Shown one piece after another: positions 14,692-24,043 of a stretch of DNA of 25,000 bases. The notes beneath the pieces were generated by a model. The model was not told where the DNA came from. It saw only the letters and a program-made list of their open reading frames with translations, and searched no databases. How positions within the stretch are numbered: position 1 is the stretch's first letter; the number at the start of each line of letters is the position of its first letter. The stretch is from Chrysomallon squamiferum (lineage: Eukaryota > Mollusca > Gastropoda > Neomphalida > Peltospiridae). Made by a program: the position numbers and the translations under genes. The stretch lies in contig CM022678.1 of assembly GCA_012295275.1 (NCBI GenBank), positions 4,345,361 to 4,370,360 of the forward strand, given 5' to 3'.

Positions 14692-14693
<2 letters not shown>
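14229..14693. other. AT-rich DNA with homopolymers and a double CRE-like site
   Basis: Poly-T at about 14292-14312, poly-A at about 14383-14405. Two perfect TGACGTCA octamers lie at 14618-14625 and 14629-14636. No gene is seen. Confidence 0.5.
14618..14636 (+). promoter_or_regulatory. Paired CRE-like octamers
   Basis: Two perfect palindromic TGACGTCA sites, 11 bp start to start, about one helical turn. TGACGTCA is the consensus site of CREB/ATF bZIP factors. No promoter or gene is identified beside it, so function is unproven. Confidence 0.4.

Positions 14694-14733
<40 letters not shown>
14694..14733 (+). repeat. (AAT)n microsatellite
   Basis: About 13 AAT triplets. Confidence 0.95.
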
Positions 14734-14736
<3 letters not shown>

Positions 14737-14973
14737 GATACTGTATTTCCTCTGATATTTCTATAATATTCGCCATCGTTGTACTAGATAGTAAATTTGC
14801 GTTATAAGGCTGTTGAAAATCAATATTACGTAACAAATCGATTTACAGTATTTATGCGCCAAAACACATCATTATTTAGTATTACTACTATTAAAATCGA
14901 TTTTTGCTAAGTAGTTTTGATGCTTTTAAGAATGTATTTACTGAAACATAAATCATTAAATTTTTCACAGATG

Positions 14974-14977
<4 letters not shown>

Positions 14978-15041
<64 letters not shown>
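14978..15041 (+). repeat. (AT)n microsatellite, about 64 bp
   Basis: About 31 uninterrupted TA units followed by ATACACATATACAT. Confidence 0.97.
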
Positions 15042-15046
<5 letters not shown>

Positions 15047-15077
15047 TATATACACATATACATATTATTGACAAAGA

Positions 15078-15078
<1 letters not shown>

Positions 15079-15113
<35 letters not shown>

Positions 15114-15115
15114 GG
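15079..15115 (+). repeat. (ATT)n microsatellite
   Basis: About 12 ATT triplets. Confidence 0.95.
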
Positions 15116-15633
15116 TTTGTTATTCATATAGTTTAGTTTATTTTTAAATATTTCTTCATCTTTTTCTTTTTTTTTTTTTTTTTTTTTTCATCATAAAAGG
15201 AAAACAGACAAAACAAAAAAAAAGAAGATGAAAGAAGAAAACCAAAAAAAGAAGAAAGAAAAACAGTGTTTCAATTTTAGAAACACCCAATGATTGTTTA
15301 ACCTTCAGAAACCACAGAAATAAAAAACAGTTTTAAAACAGCATTCATTTCATTAGATAATTCGATTTGAGTTTTATACTGAGCAGATTTGACAGGGCTG
15401 TGACGTCAATGGAAACGAGAGAATAAGAAGACGGAACGTTTGAAATAAAGAAAAAAAAAAAAAAAGAAAAAATTTTAAAACATGAAGAGACTTCAAGAAA
15501 ATGCTAAATGTCGAAATAATGGGATGACATAAAAAAAAAAAAAAAAAAAAAAAAAATGCTGTTAAATACATAGACATAAACAAATAAACATGTGTACCTA
15601 CTAAAATAACCAAGAATCAGGCATTTACGTACA
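15116..15633. other. AT-rich DNA with poly-T and poly-A runs
   Basis: Poly-T at about 15168-15188, AAGAAAG-rich DNA at 15195-15265, poly-A at about 15450-15464 and 15532-15556. A single TGACGTCA lies at 15401-15408. No gene is seen. Confidence 0.5.
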
Positions 15634-15718
15634 CACAAATACATATATAAACAATTCCTATATGCATACATACATACACACATATAAGCACGTAACTGCA
15701 TACATACATACATACCAT
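15634..15718 (+). repeat. (CATA)n / ACAC-rich field
   Basis: Imperfect CATA tetranucleotides immediately left of the SINE. Similar CATACATA DNA follows it from 15899, so the insertion may have landed inside, or copied, this array. Confidence 0.85.
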
Positions 15719-15719
15719 A

Positions 15720-15898
15720 GTTGTCATGCAGGCCGAACGGTAACATAAGCAGCCTTCGGAGTGCGGGGAAATGGATGCCAAACGTTCGAGTCTCGTCAAC
15801 GGCATCTGACGGGGTTTGTGAGGTCGTGATTGGACTTTGTCCTCCTGCGCCAGTGCGTTCCTGAATATTGTCTATGTACAGAGTCTAATCAGACCAAA
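15720..15898 (+). mobile_element. tRNA-derived SINE-like element
   Basis: The first 75 bp resemble a tRNA gene. An A-box-like AGGCCGAACGG lies at 15730-15740 and a B-box-like CGTTCGAGTCT at 15783-15793. Their spacing of about 53 bp suits tRNAs with a long variable arm (Ser or Leu type). A tRNA-unrelated body follows, ending near GTCTATGTACAGAGTC at 15871-15886. It has a clearly more balanced base composition than its surroundings. RNA polymerase III would drive it and a partner LINE would mobilise it; both are inferred from SINE biology. CATACATA DNA on both sides could be a target-site duplication or just the pre-existing array. I cannot name the family. Confidence 0.72.
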
Positions 15899-15899
15899 A

Positions 15900-15935
15900 T
15901 ACATACATATACATGTAGACCCATTCATTTATAAG

Positions 15936-15967
<32 letters not shown>

Positions 15968-15990
15968 CACACACAAACACATACATACGC
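15900..15990 (+). repeat. CATA/CA/AT-rich field
   Basis: ACATACATATACATG, (CA)n at about 15936-15947, (AT)n at about 15947-15967 and further ACACA/CATA units follow the SINE. Confidence 0.85.
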
Positions 15991-16140
15991 ACATACATAC
16001 AGTTTGAAAACAAGGAGTAAGCATAACGTATCGGCGAAAGTAAAAGATTGGAGAACAATTTTTTTTGAGTCTTTCAGCCGTTGCAAAACTCCCTATGTAC
16101 AGAACTCGAATGTTTTTTATAAATTGTAATAATTATAGCA

Positions 16141-16197
16141 GTACTACTACTACTAGTAGTAGTACTAGTACTAGTACTAGTAATGATAATAATAATA
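16141..16197 (+). repeat. Palindromic (TAC)n-(TAG)n-(ACTAGT)n array
   Basis: A perfect 20-bp palindrome at 16145-16164 where (TAC)n switches to (TAG)n, followed by self-complementary ACTAGT hexamers to about 16182 and (AAT)n to 16197. The whole block can fold back on itself. Confidence 0.93.
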
Positions 16198-16199
16198 AC

Positions 16200-16345
16200 C
16201 ATGACAGAGATTGTCAAACGTAAGTTCTGCTTAAGTAATTTTATTTATTTATTTATTTATTTATATGTTTGTTTGTTTTGATTATATTTTATTTTGTTTA
16301 TTTCATTGTATTTATTTATTTATTTATTTGTGTATTTTTTTATTT

Positions 16346-16376
<31 letters not shown>

Positions 16377-16640
16377 CAAATATGGAATATGATGTTGATT
16401 ATAACAATAGTAAATAAAGATAGATAGAAAGAAAAAAAAAAGAAAGAAAGAAAGAAAGAACAATTGATTCTAACATCATTATTTTTGTGTTCTGTGGCTT
16501 TATAAGTAATAGTACTTTCCGATAATAAAATTCCATTATTTAGATAAAATAAGTCATTTTTATTACGTGTATAATTTCTGAACGTAATTGGATGCAGCCA
16601 GTTTAGGACCATTAAACCAGATATGACTGATTTGTTTATT
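16200..16640. other. AT-rich DNA with ATTT, AAT and GAAA runs
   Basis: (ATTT)n at about 16239-16264 and 16306-16330, (AAT)n(AAC)n at about 16347-16379, (GAAA)n at about 16428-16460, then about 180 bp of unmatched DNA. No gene is seen. Confidence 0.6.
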
Positions 16641-17160
16641 AATAGTAGTAGTAATAGTAGTAGTAATAATATTGATAATAATGGTAATAGAAACAGTAAT
16701 GGTGTAATAGTAGTAGTACTGGTAACAATAGCAACAGATGTAGTAGTAGTAGTAGTAGAAGTAATAGTAGTAGCAGTGGTAGTAGTAGTAATAATGGTTG
16801 TTACTGTTGCAGTTGAAGCTGTGGGGTTGTAATAGTAGTAGTGATGTTCCGGATGATAACATTTATAGTAGTTGCGGTTGTCATGATGGTAGCTGTTGTA
16901 GTAGTGATGATTGCATTATAATAGATAGAGTTATATAGTATTAACAGTAGGGAAGATAGCAGCAGTGATGGCTGTAGTAGTTGTTGTAGTAGTAGTATCA
17001 ATTGTAGTAGTAATTGTAGTAGTAGCAGTCGTAGCAGTAATGATGATAATGATAGCGGAAGTGGTAGTGGCAAGGGAGGTAGTGTTCGTAGTAGTTGTAG
17101 TAGTAGTTGTTGTAGTAGTAGTAGTAGTTGTAGTAGTAGTAGTAGTAGTAATGGTGGTAA
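16641..17160 (+). repeat. Long imperfect (AGT)n field, about 520 bp
   Basis: AGT/GTA triplets with many substitutions (GTT, GAT, GCA, GGT). The purest blocks are at about 16738-16760 and 17092-17151. This is the longest trinucleotide field in the window. Val-, Ser- or Tyr-rich open frames in it are repeat artefacts. Confidence 0.93.
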
Positions 17161-17717
17161 AGGTGATGGCTACTAGTTAAACCTATGATTCTATCAGTAT
17201 TTCTTCTTGTAGTTGCAAATTTGAAACAAAAACTTTTCCCTTTCATTAGTCCACACATCTTTATGTCACACAGACCTTCCTACATCCGAACTGACGTCCA
17301 ACAGTTCTTGCTAATGCTCTTCATGAAATATCTCTTCTTCTTCTTTTTTTAACTCAGATTTTCTATTGTCCCTGGCATTCCATTTCACTCGTGACCGTGA
17401 ATAAAGGAAGCGATTCCTGGGAAAGAACCTCTTCGAGAGTTATAAGCTCCGAGGCAAAGAGCTAAATAAAGCTTGATCAAAAACACTCGAGCAAAATAAT
17501 AAGGACTCTTGCTGCGGCCACAGAAACTGTGTTCGGTCATCGTTCGTTTATCTCTTCGTGTGTAATATGTCGGCGAATCCCTTTTCTAAAACAGTGAAAA
17601 AAAAAAAAAAATGGAAACGTGGTCTGTTACTGCCAAGGACAATTATGTGACTTACAGGAACCGTTTTGACAACGTCTTAGTGATTTATTGATTCCTTATT
17701 TTTGGTTCTTGGCTTCA
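17161..17717. other. Relatively complex DNA with weak exon-like signals
   Basis: About 550 bp with the most balanced composition between the arms. A pyrimidine tract ending AACTCAG at 17351-17357 is followed by 35 open codons and a TAA at 17463-17465, which overlaps an AATAAA at 17465-17470. There is no recognised protein similarity. It may be a terminal exon or chance. Confidence 0.3.
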
Positions 17718-17733
17718 TTTTTTTTTTTTTTTT

Positions 17734-17783
<50 letters not shown>
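17718..17783 (-). repeat. Poly-T tract of 66 nt with one C
   Basis: Poly-T interrupted only by C at 17746. On the minus strand it is a long poly-A, as at the 3' end of a retroposon whose body would lie to the right (17784 onward). That flank includes a perfect hairpin at 17826-17840 but no recognised element. Confidence 0.95.
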
Positions 17784-17784
<1 letters not shown>

Positions 17785-17929
17785 TGGTAGTCGAAAGCTC
17801 AAAGACTGAAAGCTGCCTGTGTGTGCAGTCTGCCAGACTGAAGTTTAAAGTGACGAGAAAATGAGATAGGTTCTTAATCAGACAGTGATAGTTAGTGACA
17901 AAAAAAAAAAAATCTACCGCTGCTATTAC

Positions 17930-18062
17930 TACATATGGCTACTACTACTATTACTACTACGGCTGCCACTACCACTACTATTATCACTTCCACTACTACT
18001 ACGTCTGTCACTAACCCTAGTACTTTCACTTCCACTAGTACTATCACTACTACTACACCAGT
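17930..18062 (+). repeat. Imperfect (ACT)n field
   Basis: About 130 bp of ACT triplets with GCT, ACC and TCC variants. Confidence 0.92.
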
Positions 18063-18316
18063 ACTAAAGTTTCTAACTTCTAATAGCATTACTACCAATA
18101 CTATTCCTGTAGTTTAACTTCCTACTGTTTTTCTACTTTTTTATTCACTTTCGTTTTTTGTTGTTCTCTTTCTTCTTTTACTAAACGTATTGTTTCTTCT
18201 TTGTCTACTTTTTAATATCGTTTTATTACTTTTCATCATCTTCATTGCAGTAATTATTATACATAGTTCCTTTTTTCACTATTGCAGTCGTAATCAAATG
18301 AAGTGAAATATTCTGA
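18063..18316. other. T-rich unmatched DNA, no gene seen
   Basis: About 250 bp, pyrimidine-rich at 18118-18245. Confidence 0.5.
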
Positions 18317-18420
18317 AATAAAGAAAGAAAGAATGAAAGAAAGAGAGAAACAAGAAAGAAAGAAAAAAGAAAGAAAGAAAGAAAGAAAAGAATCAAGAAA
18401 GAAATCAAAACAAAAATAAA
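18317..18420 (+). repeat. (GAAA)n field
   Basis: About 100 bp of AAAG tetranucleotides with GAGAGAAAC and TCAAG interruptions. Confidence 0.9.
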
Positions 18421-18423
18421 AAA

Positions 18424-18625
18424 CATGAAAAAAAAATAATATGTATAATAAACAAGAAAGAAAAAAAAAAGTTAAATGTATACTAAAAACAAAACCTCAA
18501 AACACCAATAAAATAAAATAAAAATAAAACAAACAAACAAACAAATAATATTAAAATAAAAAAGATGAAAAATAATATGTATAATAAACAAGAAAGAAAA
18601 AAAAGTTAAATGTATATTAAAAAAT
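18424..18625 (+). repeat. Direct duplication of a roughly 60-bp A-rich segment
   Basis: The segment beginning ATGAAAAA and containing TAATATGTATAATAAACAAG and GTTAAATGTATA occurs at about 18425-18486 and again at about 18565-18624, a period of about 139 bp. The copies differ by a few bases, mostly A-run length. The linker contains (AAAAT)n and (CAAA)n. Confidence 0.88.
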
Positions 18626-19106
18626 AATAATAATAATAAAAAAGATACGAAAGTAATCTTTCTGATTAATCTTATAAAGAAGCCATAAAATTCAGAAATC
18701 ATGACTGTTTTTCTAGGATCTCTTTATTCCTGTCTCGTTCTTTTAAAACATTTTTTTTAAATTCATCCATATAATTTGTCTGCATGCAAAATACGATTAT
18801 GTTCTCAGACTTAAAGGTCCCATAATGGCCGCCAGTATAATTCTTACGTATTTTTAAACTCTATTTCTAAATTTAAAATTTTGTTTTAAAACTTACTAAA
18901 AAACACAGAAATAAATAAAATTAAATTAATAAAACTCAAATAACTTTTATTACTTCATTAAAAAAAATAACAATAATTAAAAATAATAATTAAAAAAACA
19001 GTTATTTAAAAAAAAGTGTATAACCTATTTAAACTAAAAAAAAAACATTTACCTACTAAATCATTATCTCTGTTTTCGATCTATTTTCACTACGTACACA
19101 CATCAT
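18626..19106. other. Very AT-rich DNA, no gene seen
   Basis: Short AAT and AAATT runs at 18622-18640 and 18900-18995. A more complex island at about 18805-18835 reads TTAAAGGTCCCATAATGGCC. No coding sequence is present. Confidence 0.5.
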
Positions 19107-19727
19107 CCCAGTTTCTGCTAATTACATATATATTACACTATTTGCATTTCACATTAAACATAATGCTTGCTGCTAGTGTTCCTGTAGATAGATAATAGAT
19201 ATTCTGCATTAAAGACAATTGCCAGGAATAATTATTACCAATACTTCTTTCCTTCTTACATTTCAGATTTTTTCAGATTTTTTCTCACAAAACTACGCGA
19301 ATTAATTCACGTATATTAACACTGTATGATGTTAGTACGTGTCTGAAATTAATTGATTAATTGGATTCTTTCGACTAGAACTGTTTGGTTTACTTATATT
19401 TATTTTCAGAGAATAGAGGTGAATAGTTTTATCTACGTTACTGGAGACAGCAACATTAAAAAAAACAACGTTTGAGTTGTTTTAACAAAGTTGTTATTAC
19501 ATTTCAATAAAAGGCTAATCCTGCAAATGTCTGTTTTAGTTTTCTTCTATTTTTATTTATTTATTTATTCATTTATTTATTCTTTCTGCTACTTTTACTA
19601 CTACTATTACTACCACAACCATCACCACTACTACTACTACTACTGTAGTTATTATTATTATTATTATTATTACAAGGAGAAAACAAATTGTAATAGCCGA
19701 ATATTCATGATAATGATGATGATTTTG

Positions 19728-19762
<35 letters not shown>

Positions 19763-20230
19763 CCAACCAATTATTATTATTATTACAAGAAGAAAAAAGA
19801 AGACAAACTGTAATAGCACAATAATGATGATGATGATAATAAACCAACAACAAAATACATAAAATACAGCTAAAACAAGAACAATAATAAGCACTCTGTA
19901 CCTACATCATTATTATCATATAATGTTTCCATTACGTGACGTTTGTTTAGATTTCTGTAGACAAATTGGTTTTGTTTTGTCATCACGTTCCTAAGCCGCT
20001 CGCATTTGCACGCACTACACAAGTACATTCAGAGAGAGAGAGTTTACGCAAATAAACTTTGATTGATTACAAAATGGTATCATTGAGAAAGTTAATGGAT
20101 ATTGGAATTCCAGATCAACACTGATATTTTTTGTTTTAAATTAGCTCATTTTGGAGTAAATCGACGTATAAACATTTGTTTTGTCAGGCAAAAAAGGGTA
20201 AGATGTACTCTTGTTAGAGAGAGAGGGAGA
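19107..20230 (-). repeat. Right arm of the roughly 1-kb inverted repeat
   Basis: Reverse-complement partner of 13211-14228. It differs by an internal tandem duplication at about 19648-19848 absent from the left arm, a shorter AGT block (six pure units plus degenerate ones at about 19596-19645), a short extra segment at about 19500-19600, and a CT-strand tract reduced to about 17 bp at 20214-20230. Beyond that tract the 5' flank seen at 12880-12948 is absent. No coding capacity is seen. Confidence 0.93.
19648..19848 (+). repeat. Tandem duplication inside the right arm
   Basis: A unit running from (ATT)n through ACAAGRAGAAAA, CAAAYTGTAATAG and GAT triplets to AAACCAAC is present twice: about 19650-19767 and 19771-19848. 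The left arm holds one copy (13570-13667). The first copy differs by an ATATTCATG insertion and a longer AAT run. Confidence 0.85.
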
Positions 20231-20431
20231 GTGATTCAATTTTTGTTTGTTTAGTTTATACTTCTTTCTTTCTTTTTCGCCTAAAACTAACAAAAAAAGA
20301 GAGGTAGAGGCAGTCTTATAGTAAGGAAGTGAGAGGGAGTAAAAATAAATAAATAAATAAATACAAGAGAGAGAATATATACATATAGGCTGATAGACGG
20401 AAACGAAAGATGTTTACATATATATATATAT

Positions 20432-20434
<3 letters not shown>
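20231..20434. other. Low-complexity AT-rich and purine-rich DNA
   Basis: (AAAT)n at about 20341-20363 and (AT)n at about 20418-20433, directly abutting the GA tract. No gene is seen. Confidence 0.6.

Positions 20435-20523
<89 letters not shown>
20435..20523 (+). repeat. (AG)n microsatellite, about 89 bp
   Basis: Uninterrupted AG, about 44 units, followed by degenerate ATACATACATAC and (ACAG)n at about 20588-20603. Confidence 0.98.
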
Positions 20524-20525
<2 letters not shown>

Positions 20526-20700
20526 AGACAGATTTATACATACATACTTAGAAAAAGAGTTAAAATTACATAGAAAGATATACAGATTGACAGACAGACA
20601 GATAGGTAAAATCTGTATATTACATCTAGTTCATTTATCGAGATATGAAATTATGCAAGTTCTATCTGAATTCGACTTGTATTTATTAACATCGAAAACA

Positions 20701-20727
20701 GTATATATATATATATATATATATATA
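20701..20727 (+). repeat. (AT)n microsatellite
   Basis: About 13 uninterrupted AT units. Confidence 0.94.
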
Positions 20728-21220
20728 AATTATAAATAAATTCTGTATTAAAACGTATTGAAAGAATGTCTGTTCAGATTAGGGTCACGATAATTAGCAT
20801 TTTCTCCAGTCTGAACGGAACCTTTTTCTCAGTTATCAAACATCGACTGTTGTTTCTTGATCTGCCTGACAAAAACCAGGCTAAGTATTTCATTTACACC
20901 GTGTTCTCACTCCAGAATGGCGTCGTCGTTGAAGTAGCACGATAAACGGTGGCCCAGCTACGATTATCTCGCTGTAAAACGACGTCATCGAAGTCTGGGA
21001 AACAGTACGTCCTTTGTTGACCTTTTGGAATCCTGTTTACGAAGCTAACTTGACCTTGTTGTCGATAGCAGAAAGGTTATTAATGTGTCCATCATTTTAA
21101 CTGTGTTACTTTAGTTTAGAATAATATATACATTCTGTGGGTCTTCTGTTTTTAATCTGGTGTTTGATCCTTTTTAATACTGTTAGATTGATATTTGAAA
21201 ATAATAAATAGGCAATACCT
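20728..21220. other. Unique DNA with a balanced-composition island
   Basis: 20780-21075 has the least biased composition of the right half and few repeats, but stops occur in all frames and no domain is readable. It is a good candidate for a conserved non-coding or distal exon check. Confidence 0.4.
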
Positions 21221-21868
21221 CTATATATATATATATACACACACATCATATATAATTATATTAGATCACTTTTCTAATTTTCGTTTATTAATTTCTATTG
21301 TCTTTTTTCGTTCTTTCTTTCATTCATTCCTTCTTTCGCTCGTGTCCGTTCGTGTTGTAATAAAGAAAAATTAAAATGTAAAATAACAAAGGAAATAAAT
21401 AATAAAAAAGACAAACAAATAAACAAATAAGAAATGTCTAATGATGAAGGAAACAACAGAAACAGCAACAGCAACTGCAACTGCAAAAATATAAAATAAT
21501 AATGAAAATAAATAAATTAATTTAAAATACTAATAATTATAAAAAAAATAATAATAATAATAATGATGATGATGATAAAATAAGGAGCAAAAACATTATA
21601 AAGATTACACAAATTAGATGACGAAATTAAAAAAAAATCAATAAATAAAAATATAAATATAAAAAAATCATAATAATAAAAAAAGAAGACAAAAAAGCTG
21701 TACCAAGAAAGTAAGAAAACAAATCATAATAATACTAATTTTAGACGGTGAAGAAAACAGACAGACAAACAGACAGGTAGGTAGGTAAATTAAGAAAAGA
21801 GAAATTAAAGAAAGAAGAAAAAAGTTACGCGCAGAAAAGAGATAAACAAGAAGAAGGAAACAAACCAA
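21221..21868. repeat. A-rich low-complexity DNA
   Basis: (AT)n(AC)n at about 21221-21244, (CAG)/(CAA) at about 21452-21485, (AAT)n(GAT)n at about 21548-21576, and AAGAAAA-type purine DNA at 21600-21868. No gene is seen. Confidence 0.65.
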
Positions 21869-21875
21869 AAAAAAA

Positions 21876-21907
<32 letters not shown>

Positions 21908-21909
21908 AA
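21869..21909 (+). repeat. Poly-A tract, about 41 nt with one G
   Basis: Poly-A interrupted by G near 21895, embedded in general A-rich DNA, so a retroposon tail is not clearly indicated. Confidence 0.93.
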
Positions 21910-22467
21910 GAAAAACAGGAAGGAAGCAAACAAGTAAACAAAAATAAATAATGCATAAATCAAGAAGTGAAAATAAAGAAGAAAAAACAAATTTGAAGCA
22001 AGAAGAAGTAAATGAATGAAACAAGGAAACAAAAAAAATCATCTCTGTGTCTACAAATAAAACGACTTAACGTCATTCACAATTTCTCTGGTTGAGTCCT
22101 GAACGACAGATGCTATTTTTTGATTTCTGTTTCTGGTTAAGCAGAAGTCAGTCAAACTATCTGAAGCTTTCTTCTTCATTTATTTCTCCGCACGGCTCTG
22201 TACGATATTTCTGGCACAGTGGATATCCATTAAATACTTTTTATTCCAAAAACCCCCCCAGAAATATCAAGTGGTGATCATTTGTTTTATAAAGTGAAGG
22301 AGGCAATTAAAATTCTTTGAATCTCTCTTCCTTTGCGTGGGTTTGGGTAAAAGGTGTTTATTCATGTGTCTGCGTTTATTTTTATGTATCTAGCAACAAA
22401 TACAAAATAGGCGATGGATCTAAAGTTTGGCTCTTTAAAACAAAAAAATAGCAGATATCAGTCGCAA
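21910..22467. other. A-rich then unique DNA, no gene recognised
   Basis: Purine-rich to about 22040. 22040-22467 is higher complexity. A plus frame at 22092-22277 gives 61 mixed residues without recognised homology. Confidence 0.45.
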
Positions 22468-22537
22468 TAAAATCCTGTACCTATTGTCCTACAATCTATT
22501 CCGTCTGAATTGATGCTTAAATCCTGTTTCGAGACAT
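22468..22537 (+). repeat. Repeat-family 5' flank, copy 2
   Basis: Second copy of 12880-12948 in the same orientation, including the shared block ATCCTGTTTCGAGA, again running straight into (CT)n. To the right of its CT tract the sequence does not match the left arm, so this copy is truncated or belongs to another subfamily. Confidence 0.88.
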
Positions 22538-22848
<311 letters not shown>

Positions 22849-22852
<4 letters not shown>

Positions 22853-23160
22853 TTTTTATTCCTGACTTTAAAGCTTTTCTGTAACATCCTGACTTGTCTG
22901 CCGAAAACAACTAATTGCTCCAAAAACGTCGACGTATTTAAGAAGATCAAAACGATCATTCTGTACGTAGTGGTTGTCAAAATGTCGGCGTTAAGACTGA
23001 AAGCCTTAGCGTCATATCCGTTGTCGCTGCTGTTGCTTCATCAATCATCTCCGAATTAACAGCATTCATTAGTGAAGAAAAGAAAAACTGAAGACAGTGT
23101 TAGCACTTTAAAAGGTCAGAAAGAGAAAAGAATTTTGTTTAATGAATTATTTTTATTTGT
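22849..23160. other. Higher-complexity DNA with a small ORF
   Basis: About 310 bp of balanced composition. It holds the 25-codon ORF at 22982-23059. Nothing else is recognised. Confidence 0.45.
22982..23059 (+). other. Small ORF of 25 codons, speculative
   Basis: ATG in a fair context (A at -3, TCAAAATGT) opens a frame reading MSALRLKALASYPLSLLLL then HQSSPN and a TAA stop. The basic start and Leu-rich core look like a short secretion signal, but there is no donor site before the stop and no homology. By chance, short ORFs like this are common. Confidence 0.12.
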
Positions 23161-23165
23161 AACCA

Positions 23166-23260
23166 ACATCATCATCATCAGCATCATCAGCATGTTTTTA
23201 AAATTTCCATTATAATCGTTATCACTACCATGACTAACATCATCATCATCATCATCAACA
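23166..23260 (+). repeat. Two (ATC)n runs
   Basis: CATCATCATCATCAGCATC at about 23167-23192 and ATCATCATCATCATC at about 23238-23257, joined by degenerate DNA. Confidence 0.9.
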
Positions 23261-23280
23261 ACAACTTAACAAAGAATATG

Positions 23281-23501
23281 TATTATTAGAAAAACAGTAA
23301 AGAAAAACAAAATACGTTTTATTAGAAAATGTTAAAGAAACACAAAATTCGTTTTAGTACAAAATGTTAAAGAAGCACAGAATACGTATCAGTACTAAAT
23401 GTTAAAGAAACACAAGATACGCATTAGCAAAAACTTATTAAAGAAACAAAAGTTAAAGAAAAACAAAATACGCATTAGTAAAATTTGTTAAATAAAAGTT
23501 C
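23281..23501 (+). repeat. Degenerate 35-bp minisatellite
   Basis: Unit beginning TTTTATTAGAAAATGTTAAA and ending with an AATACG-type hexamer. Boundaries I read: 23281-23316, 23317-23351, 23352-23386, 23387-23421, 23422-23472 (with an internal 16-bp duplication of TTAAAGAAA-AC sequence) and a partial unit from 23473. Units differ from each other by several substitutions, so it is old. Confidence 0.85.
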
Positions 23502-23883
23502 AAAGAGTTCAAGAAATAAACTCAAACATAGAAATAAACGTGTACAAATGTAAGAAACAATAAAGAAATGGTTGATCATAGAGTGTACCTTTTATAAATA
23601 ACTCTTCTAGTCTGTACGTGACTGTACATGTCAGAATTTGCAAAACTCAATTTACTGTTTAGAATTTCAACAAAATGTTGTCAAGATTCGTATAATGAAG
23701 ATGTCTTCTACAGTTGATTACAGTGTTAAAACGCTTTCCTCTTCCTTGAGTTATTTTTTTTAAATTTATTTAACTTTTATTTTCTTTTTCTTTTTCTTTT
23801 CTTTTCTTTTTTTTTACTTCCTGATTGAAGTCAGCTGGTTTAGACAACGATAATGTTTAGGGTAGCCTTTTCTTTTAAAAAAC

Positions 23884-23886
<3 letters not shown>
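23502..23886. other. AT-rich DNA, no gene seen
   Basis: Includes a pyrimidine-rich (CTTTT)n zone at about 23780-23817. No coding frame is recognised. Confidence 0.5.

Positions 23887-23977
<91 letters not shown>
23887..23977 (+). repeat. (CT)n microsatellite, about 91 bp
   Basis: Uninterrupted CT, about 45 units, bordered on the left by TTTTAAAAAACATTT. Confidence 0.98.
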
Positions 23978-23980
<3 letters not shown>

Positions 23981-24005
23981 CTCCCTCAACCTCCTTCTAT
24001 GTTAT

Positions 24006-24012
24006 ATGTATA

Positions 24013-24043
<31 letters not shown>

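Noticed and set aside
15720-15795. Functional tRNA gene
   Set aside because: Box motifs are imperfect, the 5' and 3' ends do not pair well by eye, and a non-tRNA body follows; a SINE head fits better.
18814-18835. TTAAAGGTCCCATAATGGCC as a piggyBac-like TTAA terminus or SINE end
   Set aside because: No matching inverted end or second TTAA with a complementary terminus was found nearby; a single motif is not enough.
21668-22042. 124-codon minus frame, hydrophobic and Phe-rich, resembling a membrane protein
   Set aside because: Composition follows from A/T-rich purine DNA and the poly-A tract on the plus strand; no ordered membrane-domain pattern or homology.
23281-23501. CRISPR-like array (repeats of about 35 bp)
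   Set aside because: The units are head-to-tail without unique spacers and the context is eukaryotic, so it is a minisatellite.
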